The translations under genes and the position numbers were made by a program. The notes under the pieces are model-generated. The model saw only the letters and a program-made list of their open reading frames with translations. It ran no database searches and was not told the DNA's origin. This document shows, one piece after another, positions 1 to 6,424 of a DNA stretch of 64,000 bases (position 1 is its first letter; the number at the start of each line of letters is the position of its first letter). This DNA is from Vibrio aquaticus. GTDB lineage: Bacteria; Pseudomonadota; Gammaproteobacteria; Enterobacterales; Vibrionaceae. The DNA lies in assembly GCF_003970385.1 (NCBI RefSeq), contig NZ_RXZH01000001.1, positions 124,001-188,000 on the forward strand. The letters run 5' to 3'.

Positions 1-569
1 GTGTCGACTTTGCAGAAGTAGAAGCGCTGCAACGAAGTGGAGAATGGGACAAAAGCGCCGTATTACTGTGTGATGCAGCTCAGTCAGTTGAGCGAGCGGG
101 AGCCGATTTCGTTTTGATCGCGACCAATACGATGCACAAAGTGGCGGAGCAAGTTGAAGAAGCCATTTCTATCCCATTACTTCATATCGCTGATGCGACA
201 GGAGCTGAATTGGTGAGGCAGGGCATCACCAAAGTAGGACTGCTGGGTACGGCATTTACTATGGAGCAAGGGTTTTACAAGCAGCGCCTTACTGACAAGT
301 TCGGCATTGAGGTCATCGTGCCTAACGGTGTTCAGCGTAAGCTCGTTCATGATGTGATTTATAACGAGCTCTGCATGGGTGTGATTTCGCGAAGATCAGA
401 AGATGATTTCCACACCATCATTCGTGAGCTTGCAATGAACGGCGCACAAGGCGTGATCTTGGGTTGTACTGAGATAGGCCTGTTGGTCTCGCAAGATGAA
501 ACAGAGATATCACTGTTTGATACGGTTGAGATCCATGCGCATACTGCGGTCAAAGAGGCCGTGAGTTAA
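1..569 (+). CDS. Aspartate/glutamate racemase family protein, 3' part
   Basis: The reading frame is already open at the left edge (first full codon at base 3), so the N-terminus lies outside the window. The visible part has the two active-site segments of the Asp/Glu/hydantoin racemase superfamily: ATNTMHK near base 120 and GCTEIGLL near base 470. A Thr where many racemases have the first Cys, with the second Cys kept, matches E. coli YgeA, a broad-specificity amino acid racemase. The role is therefore probably racemisation of a free amino acid in the cytoplasm; the substrate cannot be told. The stop overlaps the start of the MFS permease by one base, so the two genes are probably co-translated and may share a substrate. 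Confidence 0.85.
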   Translation, partial: VDFAEVEALQRSGEWDKSAVLLCDAAQSVERAGADFVLIATNTMHKVAEQVEEAISIPLLHIADATGAELVRQGITKVGLLGTAFTMEQGFYKQRLTDKFGIEVIVPNGVQRKLVHDVIYNELCMGVISRRSEDDFHTIIRELAMNGAQGVILGCTEIGLLVSQDETEISLFDTVEIHAHTAVKEAVS

Positions 570-1738
570 TGAACCGAAATGTATGGCTTTTGTCTCTATG
601 CCAAGCGTTATTAATGACGGGCAACATACTGCTGATATCGGTGATAGCCCTTGTCGGTAAAGCGATTGCACCCAGTTTAAGCCTCATTACGTTACCAGTG
701 GCGTTGCAATTTTTAGGATTAATGAGTGCTACGATCCCTGCTTCTTTAATTATGGGTAAGCTTGGCCGAAAAAAAGGCTTTAGCATAGGTAATCTAATTG
801 GTATTTCAGGGGCGAGTGTTTCGACCTACGCACTGTCTCAAGAAATGTTCTATCTATTCTGTGTCGGCACGTTCCTGCTAGGGATTGGCATTGGCTTTGG
901 CACACTTTATCGATTCGCAGCAATAGAAGTTTGTGACGAAAGCGCAAGACATAGAGCGATTTCAATTTCGATGGCGGGTGGTGTGTTAGCGGCAATGCTA
1001 GGCCCTAATCTGGCTATCTATTCACAGCAGTGGTCGGGTGATGGCTTGTACGTTGGCGCGTTTATGGCCCTAATCGGTTTGAATGTTTTAGCTTTGTGTT
1101 TATTACAGACTATTCAGTTTCCACCCATTCACGAAAACCAACTTGATACTAAAGCAGAGCCAATAAAAGACATTATTAAGGCACCCAACTTCATGTTGTC
1201 TGTGTTTGCCGCGATGGTGGCATATGCGGTAATGAATATTCTAATGACGGCAACCCCGCTCGCGATGATTGGTTGTGGGTTTGATTTTGAAAAAGCGGCT
1301 GGCGTGATTGAATGGCATGTACTGGGAATGTTTGTCCCAGCATTCTTCACTGGACGTTTGATCGAACGGTTTGGCGCAAGAAACATGATTTTGTCTGGCG
1401 GGTTATTGTTTGTTGTGTGTATCGCAATCAATATACATGGCCAATCCATCTGGCATTTTAGTCTCGCTTTGATCCTACTCGGTGTTGGTTGGAACTTTAT
1501 GTTTATTGCCGCTACTGGGCTATTTAGTCAGTCATATTCATCACGTAATAAGTCTAAAGCTCAAGCCTTCAACGAGTTCTTTGTCTTCAGTTGTGTCACC
1601 ATCACGGCGCTGTTATCAGGTTGGTTGGAATCGACAGTCGGGTGGGAGATGATGAATATCTACGTACTACCATTTGTACTAGCTGTGTTGACATTATTTG
1701 GAATTAATACCTACAAAGCACGGCAATCTATCGCCTAA
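569..1738 (+). CDS. MFS-family transporter
   Basis: This 389-residue, very hydrophobic protein has about 12 predicted membrane segments and the MFS cytoplasmic loop signature between helices 2 and 3 (MGKLGRKKG, residues about 63-71). It should be an inner-membrane secondary transporter. The ATG overlaps the racemase stop codon by one base (TAATG), so the pair is one transcription unit. By context it may move the racemase substrate or product, for example an amino acid or small drug-like molecule, but the sequence does not fix the substrate. Length is normal for a compact MFS exporter. Confidence 0.85.
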   Translation: MNRNVWLLSLCQALLMTGNILLISVIALVGKAIAPSLSLITLPVALQFLGLMSATIPASLIMGKLGRKKGFSIGNLIGISGASVSTYALSQEMFYLFCVGTFLLGIGIGFGTLYRFAAIEVCDESARHRAISISMAGGVLAAMLGPNLAIYSQQWSGDGLYVGAFMALIGLNVLALCLLQTIQFPPIHENQLDTKAEPIKDIIKAPNFMLSVFAAMVAYAVMNILMTATPLAMIGCGFDFEKAAGVIEWHVLGMFVPAFFTGRLIERFGARNMILSGGLLFVVCIAINIHGQSIWHFSLALILLGVGWNFMFIAATGLFSQSYSSRNKSKAQAFNEFFVFSCVTITALLSGWLESTVGWEMMNIYVLPFVLAVLTLFGINTYKARQSIA

Positions 1739-1765
1739 ATAGGGTTGAGCCTAGCTACAATAAAT

Positions 1766-1790
1766 AAAGGGCTGATTGTGTCAGCCCTTT
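1766..1790. terminator. Bidirectional terminator
   Basis: A perfect 10-bp stem (AAAGGGCTGA / TCAGCCCTTT) with a 5-base loop lies between the convergent permease gene and the 61-residue gene. The flank is T-rich when read on the minus strand, so it can serve both. Confidence 0.75.
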
Positions 1791-1813
1791 AATGAATTCA
1801 TTCTGAAAAGACG

Positions 1814-1999
1814 TTAATTAAGATTGTGTTGAATGAGTTCGATGAGTTCGTTTTCCGTTTCAGGCATCTTGCTTAGCTCAACGGCACACGACGCTCCGCC
1901 TTTTAGCATGTAAGCACTTGTCGTACCGTGATCATGGTGAAACCACTTTCCGTCAATGCAAACATCGGTATAACAACGTGGGTCTTGTTTTAGTTCCAT
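1814..1999 (-). CDS. Small hypothetical protein, probably FNR-activated
   Basis: This 61-residue protein has no signal peptide or membrane segment and I do not recognise its family. It carries two cysteines in the first 14 residues region (RCYTDVC), a third later (SCAVEL), and a His/Asp cluster (WFHHDHG) that could bind metal. The acidic C-terminal half looks helical. The ATG has a good ribosome-binding site (AAGGA six bases upstream). A strong FNR-type palindrome lies about 70 bases upstream with a plausible -10 (TACTAAT) between, so oxygen-limited expression is the best inference. That regulatory context supports a real gene. Confidence 0.7.
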   Translation of the reverse strand: MELKQDPRCYTDVCIDGKWFHHDHGTTSAYMLKGGASCAVELSKMPETENELIELIQHNLN

Positions 2000-2061
2000 A
2001 CTACATTCCTTTGTTAAAGTGATTTAACACATTAGTAACAATAGCCCTGTTTGAGATGTGG

Positions 2062-2083
2062 TTAATTGATTTAGATCAATTAA
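2062..2083 (-). promoter_or_regulatory. FNR-type binding site upstream of the 61-residue gene
   Basis: The core TTGAT-TTAG-ATCAA matches the FNR consensus TTGAT-N4-ATCAA at every fixed position. The palindrome extends to 9 bp per arm (TTAATTGAT / ATCAATTAA). Its centre is about 41-46 bp upstream of a likely transcription start for the minus-strand gene, the spacing of class II FNR activation. Confidence 0.75.
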
Positions 2084-2127
2084 GATTACTTACTAGACTA
2101 AGGTGGTAGTGTTCAGATCTAAGTAGC

Positions 2128-2155
2128 CAAAAAAAGGGGGAGCGACTTGCTCCCC
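2128..2155 (-). terminator. Terminator of the CoA-disulfide reductase gene
   Basis: On the minus strand, GGGGAGC / GCTCCCC forms a 7-bp GC-rich stem with a 5-base loop followed by a run of T. It sits just past the stop of the minus-strand reductase gene. Confidence 0.85.
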
Positions 2156-2176
2156 AATGGCAGTGAATGGTTGATA

Positions 2177-3850
2177 CTAAGCGTTCGCAAATAGGTAAGT
2201 GCGATACCCACCAATAAGGTTTTTCGCCGAATAGCCATTATTGACCAGCTGGCGATAGGCCACATTACCTCGTAGGCCAACTTGGCAGTAAATGATGATC
2301 TCTTTATCTTTCGGCAACTCACTCATACGTTGGCGCAGTTGATCGACTGGGATGTTAATTGCGCCTTTGATGAATCCGTTGTTCGTCAATTCGTTCGGGT
2401 TGCGTACATCAAGCAAGATCTGGTCATCGCTTAGATTCGTGATTTCATCAAAATGAATGGCTTTTAGATCGCCTTTAATCAGGTTTGATGCCACAAACGC
2501 CGCTTGGTTTACCACGTCTTTGGCACTGCCATACGGGGGTGCATAGGTCAATTCTAAGTGCTGCAATTGATCAACTGTCATTCCCGCACGTTGAGCAACG
2601 GCGAGTACATCAATGCGTTTGTCTACACCGTCTTTACCCGCCGCTTGAGCGCCTAAGATCTTGCCATCGCTCGGTGAAAAAAGAAGCTTGAGTGACACTG
2701 TCTCTGCGCCAGGGTAGTAGCTCGCATGACTTGCTGTATGAACATACACCTTCTCAAAATCTATGTTGTCACGCTTCAGTTGCTTTTCGTTCTTACCCGT
2801 AGAAGCAATCGCCAAGTCAAAGACCTTACAAATCGCTGTCCCTTGTGTGCCTTGATAGGTTTCTAGTTCGCCATCACTGTTTGCGAGCATGTTATTGGCA
2901 GCCATGCGACCTTGACGGTTGGCTGGCCCTGCAAGCGGAACCAATGTTGGCTGACCAGTGACAAAGTCGGCCTCTTCGATAGCATCGCCCACTGCATAAA
3001 TCGCCGGATCGCTCGTTTGCAGTGTCGGGGAAGTCCAAATACCACCTGTAGCACCAAGCGTTAATCCTGCTTCTTTAGCGAGTGTATTCTCGGGTTTGAC
3101 GCCAATCGCCATGATTAACAGATCTGTTTCGAATTGACTGTCATCGCTGAGCATCAAGTTTAGCGTGTTGCTTTCTGATACGCTGATGCCAACAAGTCCA
3201 ACTCCAAGTCGTAAATCGATGCCTTTTTGTTTGATTTCTGCGTGTACAAAACCGGCCATTTCTCGGTCCACTGGCCCCATGACTTGATCGGAAAGTTCCA
3301 ATAGGGTGGTGTTAATGCCTCGCTGATGAAACGCTTCCATCATTTCTAGACCGATAAAACCGCCACCAACGACGGTTGCATGCTTCACTTGCTTGGTTTG
3401 AAGGACGCTAAGAATGCGGTCCATATCAGGAATGTTACGCAGTGAATGAACCAGAGGTGAGACCAAAGGGTCATCGATACCCTCAATAGGAGGGACGATA
3501 GGGCTGGCACCAGGGCTAAGCAAAAGGAAGTCGTAGCTTTCGCTATACTGGCTGCCATCGAGAAGGTTAGTGACGGTGACAGATTTAGCATCACGATTGA
3601 TGGCCGTCACTTCATTCATCACACGCACATTAACGTTAAAGCGCGCTAAAAAGCTTTCAGGTGTTTGTAGCAGAAGCTTATCCCGTTCTTGAATATCACC
3701 GCCGATATGGTAAGGAAGACCACAGTTGGCGAAGGAAACGAACGGACCTCGCTCAAACATGATTATTTCAGCGTCTTCACTTAGTCGTCGTGCTCTTGCT
3801 GCTGCTGATGCGCCACCAGCAACACCACCTACGATTAAAATTTTTGTCAT
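2177..3850 (-). CDS. CoA-disulfide/persulfide reductase with C-terminal rhodanese domain
   Basis: The 557-residue protein starts with an FAD-binding Rossmann motif (GGVAGGASAAARARR, residues 8-22) and has the CoADR active site SFANCGLPY with Cys43, the position used by known CoA-disulfide reductases. An NAD-binding motif (VVGGGFIGLEM) and dimerisation domain follow. The last ~100 residues are a rhodanese domain with catalytic loop CQVGLRG. Fusions of this type include the Shewanella loihica NADH-dependent persulfide reductase, which reduces CoA persulfide and polysulfide. I chose the internal ATG at 3850 because GAGAGGAAAC lies just upstream; an upstream in-frame start at 3874 has no such site. 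It is divergent from a BigR/SqrR-like repressor and YeeE/YedE genes, which supports a role in reactive sulfur handling. Confidence 0.88.
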   Translation of the reverse strand: MTKILIVGGVAGGASAAARARRLSEDAEIIMFERGPFVSFANCGLPYHIGGDIQERDKLLLQTPESFLARFNVNVRVMNEVTAINRDAKSVTVTNLLDGSQYSESYDFLLLSPGASPIVPPIEGIDDPLVSPLVHSLRNIPDMDRILSVLQTKQVKHATVVGGGFIGLEMMEAFHQRGINTTLLELSDQVMGPVDREMAGFVHAEIKQKGIDLRLGVGLVGISVSESNTLNLMLSDDSQFETDLLIMAIGVKPENTLAKEAGLTLGATGGIWTSPTLQTSDPAIYAVGDAIEEADFVTGQPTLVPLAGPANRQGRMAANNMLANSDGELETYQGTQGTAICKVFDLAIASTGKNEKQLKRDNIDFEKVYVHTASHASYYPGAETVSLKLLFSPSDGKILGAQAAGKDGVDKRIDVLAVAQRAGMTVDQLQHLELTYAPPYGSAKDVVNQAAFVASNLIKGDLKAIHFDEITNLSDDQILLDVRNPNELTNNGFIKGAINIPVDQLRQRMSELPKDKEIIIYCQVGLRGNVAYRQLVNNGYSAKNLIGGYRTYLFANA

Positions 3851-3915
3851 TTGAGGTTTCCTCTCACTTTTCATATCGGCAATGGCATCACTGTAAATTC
3901 TTATTTTAGAAAAGT

Positions 3916-3978
3916 CTAATGTTAATTGGGCTAAATTTATGATTGCTAAATTAGGCTTGACTAAATTATATTAATTAG
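3916..3978. promoter_or_regulatory. Candidate operator region of the sulfur island: repeats with 15-bp period
   Basis: Between the divergent reductase and ArsR genes, CTAAATT occurs at 3931, 3946 and 3961, exactly 15 bp apart, with a degenerate copy (CTAATGT) at 3916. The last copy also forms an imperfect palindrome, CTAAATTAT / ATTAATTAG (7 of 9 positions paired). ArsR repressors bind AT-rich palindromes at such positions. That the local ArsR protein binds here is inference. Confidence 0.5.
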
Positions 3979-4014
3979 TAAGCTCTAATTTATGTCCTGT
4001 ATTGAGGAATTGAA

Positions 4015-4326
4015 GTGGAAGCAGAACAAGTAAAAAAAGTGCAGAGCAATGTCATCGAAGCTTCTGAACTACTGAGAATCATGGCTCATCCAGAGCGTCT
4101 CATGGTTTTGTGCCAATTAACGTCAGGTGAAATGGGCGTTGGAGCGCTACAAAAAAACTCTACGCTCAGTCAGTCTGCGTTTTCACAGCATCTGACAGTG
4201 CTACGTAAGCATGATCTGATTAAGGCGAGAAAATCCTCTCAACAAGTGTTTTATTCGTTGTCAGATCCACGAGTTGAACAACTGATCGATACGCTACATC
4301 AAGCGTTTTGTGCCAAAGAGGAGTAA
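4015..4326 (+). CDS. ArsR-family repressor, BigR/SqrR-like persulfide sensor
   Basis: This 103-residue winged-helix protein has the DNA-recognition helix SQSAFSQHLTVLRKHDLI. It has only two cysteines, Cys33 (VLC) and Cys99 (AFC), separated by 66 residues. From memory, BigR (C42/C108), SqrR (C41/C107) and HlyU (C38/C104) have the same spacing; in BigR and SqrR these form a di- or tetrasulfide that releases DNA. The arsenic-type metal motif is absent. The GTG start is preceded by GAGGA at a good distance. It heads an operon with two YeeE/YedE genes and is divergent from the rhodanese-fused reductase, so it probably represses the whole island until sulfide or persulfide accumulates. Confidence 0.87.
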   Translation: MEAEQVKKVQSNVIEASELLRIMAHPERLMVLCQLTSGEMGVGALQKNSTLSQSAFSQHLTVLRKHDLIKARKSSQQVFYSLSDPRVEQLIDTLHQAFCAKEE

Positions 4327-4329
4327 TAG

Positions 4330-4746
4330 ATGCTTGAACTGATACCTTGGACATCGTTATTTGGCGGGATCTTACTTGGTGTTTCTGCTGTTCTGCTTAT
4401 GCTAGTCAATGGGAAAACGGCTGGGATCAGCGGCATTGTGAATGGCATCATTATACCTCGCACAAAAGATTGGGCTTGGCGGGTTCTGTTTGTCGTCGGC
4501 ATGGTGATTGGCGGTGGTGTTGCCGTGGCGTATGGACACTTCCAAGCACCAGATTTAACGACCACACCCGTTATTACCATTGTCGCTGCTGGCGCATTAG
4601 TCGGGTTAGGAACGAAAATTGGCAATGGCTGCACCAGTGGTCATGGTATTTGCGGTATTGGTCGACTATCACCTCGTTCAATCATTGCAACGTGCATATT
4701 TATGGCCGTTGCTGCGTTGACGGTTTATCTGCGTCTACACGTTTAA
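4330..4746 (+). CDS. YeeE/YedE family sulfur transporter half (PmpA-like)
   Basis: A 138-residue membrane protein with about four helices and the YeeE/YedE signature GNGCTSGHGICG (residues about 98-109), whose Cys residues line the pore in the thiosulfate transporter YeeE. Half-size members encoded in pairs occur in bigR/pmpA-type operons and are thought to move a sulfur compound. It starts 3 bases after the repressor stop with GAGGAG upstream, so translation is coupled. The partner half follows 10 bases later. Confidence 0.85.
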   Translation: MLELIPWTSLFGGILLGVSAVLLMLVNGKTAGISGIVNGIIIPRTKDWAWRVLFVVGMVIGGGVAVAYGHFQAPDLTTTPVITIVAAGALVGLGTKIGNGCTSGHGICGIGRLSPRSIIATCIFMAVAALTVYLRLHV

Positions 4747-4756
4747 GGATTGTTAA

Positions 4757-5212
4757 ATGAAGAAAGTACTAGTGAAAATCACACCTTTGTTCAGTGGCTT
4801 GTTGTTTGGTTTAGGAATGGCTGTATCGGGCATGATGGATCCAACCAAAGTGATTGGTTTCTTAGATGTTGCGGGAACGTGGGATCCAAGCTTGGCATTC
4901 GTTATGGGTGGTGCACTACTGGTGTTTATCCCTAGCTATATAATGTTGATTAAACCGAAATCAACCAGTCTTAATGGTGATGTGATTGCGAAGCCAACAA
5001 GCTCAAAAATAGATAACAATCTGGTGGTGGGCTCAGCATTATTTGGTATTGGTTGGGGCATCGCTGGTATTTGCCCTGGGCCAGCGGTTTCAAGTCTCGC
5101 CGCTGGTGGTTCGTCAATCATCCTGTTTCTTGCCGCAATGGTAATCGGTTCTTTACTTGGCTCATTATATCTCAACAAGAAACAGGCGTTGATCGCTGCT
5201 AAAGCTAACTAG
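4757..5212 (+). CDS. YeeE/YedE family sulfur transporter half (DUF6691-like)
   Basis: A 151-residue membrane protein with the second-half signature GIGWGIAGICPGPAVSSLAAG near residue 105, including the conserved Cys-Pro-Gly-Pro. It should pair with the preceding protein to form one YeeE-like unit in the inner membrane. It is the third gene of the arsR operon, with AAGGA ahead of the ATG. Exported or imported species (sulfite, sulfide, thiosulfate) cannot be decided from sequence. No hairpin terminator is obvious between its stop and the convergent nuclease gene. Confidence 0.85.
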   Translation: MKKVLVKITPLFSGLLFGLGMAVSGMMDPTKVIGFLDVAGTWDPSLAFVMGGALLVFIPSYIMLIKPKSTSLNGDVIAKPTSSKIDNNLVVGSALFGIGWGIAGICPGPAVSSLAAGGSSIILFLAAMVIGSLLGSLYLNKKQALIAAKAN

Positions 5213-5245
5213 GTATATCTAACTCAATACTCAAATTAGGGAACT

Positions 5246-6127
5246 TTAGTTTAGCGACATAGAGACAGGGCAGTGGTCACTCAGTTGGTACTTTAGGACA
5301 TCATCAACCGGGTAAACGTCTTGCTTCGGTTTTTGGTAATCAAGCTGGTGGCTGACAATGATGTGGTCAATCAGAGAGCGAAACTGGTGAGTGCGGCTTG
5401 GGTTATTGCGTGACTTGACCTTGCACAGCGCTCTCGTTTTCTGAGTCGCTAGTTCAGCCTTTGAACCTTGAGTGATTTCTTTCCATAACCAATCACCGCG
5501 ATACACCATGTTGTGGTTGAAATCGCCAAGAATGATATACGCATCCCCAAGTTTCTCCCGTTCAAGAATCCACTTGTTCAAGTGCTGTCCTTGTTCTTTA
5601 AGGGTTTTGCATGACTTGCTTCCATTAAACGCACCTGAGCAGCGTGCCTTAAGATGAACGGAAAGGGCGTGAACTGGCTGTTTGCCGTCAGGCTCTATTA
5701 CCACATAACTGGCGAAACGAAGTTTACTGTTTCTATTCCCATCAAGTTTCAAATCAGGCATGTCTTTGACTGGAACACCTTTATTAACAGCGAATCCGGT
5801 GTATTGGTTGATGTCATCAAATTGGTGCCTGCTATTGGATGATTTGGCGCGTTGGGACATATAGATGGTGTAGTCGTTGCCAATGACTTTACGCAAAGCT
5901 TGCTTATCGTTGACTTCTTGAAAAGCCACAACATCACTTTGCATTGACTCAAAGTGGCGTTGTAGTGATTGATAGTCGTCACTGCTGCGCTGAGAGGATG
6001 AAAATTGTTCAGACGGTGTATTACTTAACCATTCTAGGTTCCAAGCGGAATAGAGTGTTTCAGACTGAACGTTGAATGCAGTGATTAGTGGTAAAACGCT
6101 CAATAGTGAACAATATTTTCGCATCAT
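5246..6127 (-). CDS. Secreted endonuclease/exonuclease/phosphatase family protein
   Basis: The 293-residue protein has an N-terminal signal peptide (cleavage probably near residue 22, after QSE) and the EEP superfamily motifs in order: WNLEWL, the metal-binding Glu in AFQEVN, HLKARC, LGDFNHN, LIDHIIVS and the catalytic SDHCPV near the C-terminus. These residues serve Mg-dependent phosphodiester cleavage in DNase I-like enzymes. An exported nuclease or phosphodiesterase is the best reading; the natural substrate is unknown. Cysteines (CSGAFNGSKSC) may form a disulfide, as expected outside the cytoplasm. The gene stands alone. Confidence 0.82.
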   Translation of the reverse strand: MMRKYCSLLSVLPLITAFNVQSETLYSAWNLEWLSNTPSEQFSSSQRSSDDYQSLQRHFESMQSDVVAFQEVNDKQALRKVIGNDYTIYMSQRAKSSNSRHQFDDINQYTGFAVNKGVPVKDMPDLKLDGNRNSKLRFASYVVIEPDGKQPVHALSVHLKARCSGAFNGSKSCKTLKEQGQHLNKWILEREKLGDAYIILGDFNHNMVYRGDWLWKEITQGSKAELATQKTRALCKVKSRNNPSRTHQFRSLIDHIIVSHQLDYQKPKQDVYPVDDVLKYQLSDHCPVSMSLN

Positions 6128-6288
6128 TAATGAAGTTATTCGTTGTGTAAGAGTCTAGCCTTTATCCTATAAGTCATTGCAAAAAATCAAGCATCAAAAG
6201 CGCTATTTTTGCAATTTTCACAAATTACTTTCTAACTTAGACCTACGCCACTAAGATTGATTTGATCTTAGCCGAGGCTCTCTTTTTA

Positions 6289-6302
6289 TTGATCAAAATC
6301 AA
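6289..6302 (+). promoter_or_regulatory. FNR box upstream of nrdD
   Basis: TTGAT-CAAA-ATCAA matches the FNR consensus at all ten fixed positions, about 125 bases before the nrdD start. It fits the known anaerobic induction of class III ribonucleotide reductase. Confidence 0.75.
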
Positions 6303-6333
6303 TACTTTCAACTGTGTCATCTCGTTAAATACG

Positions 6334-6379
6334 CCACAACATCTTGTGTCAGCAAAATAATAAATCGCCTATATAGTGT
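6334..6379 (+). promoter_or_regulatory. Tandem NrdR boxes upstream of nrdD
   Basis: Two 16-bp sites resemble the NrdR consensus ACACWATATATWGTGT. The first, at 6334-6349 (CCACAACATCTTGTGT), matches 13 of 16 positions. The second, at 6364-6379, ends in TATATAGTGT and matches about 11. They are 30 bp apart, close to the three helical turns usual for paired NrdR boxes. Confidence 0.65.
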
Positions 6380-6424
6380 GCTTTGTGGATAACTCTGTGA
6401 GTATGCTTAGGGTAAGGAGAATCA

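Noticed and set aside
1129..1449. 106-residue frame antisense to the MFS permease
   Set aside because: It lies wholly inside a clear membrane protein gene and has no start signal or family likeness.
4347..4760. 137-residue open frame in another frame over the first YeeE/YedE gene
   Set aside because: It is a Trp/Cys/Arg-rich shadow without a ribosome site. The YeeE signature and membrane pattern are in the other frame.
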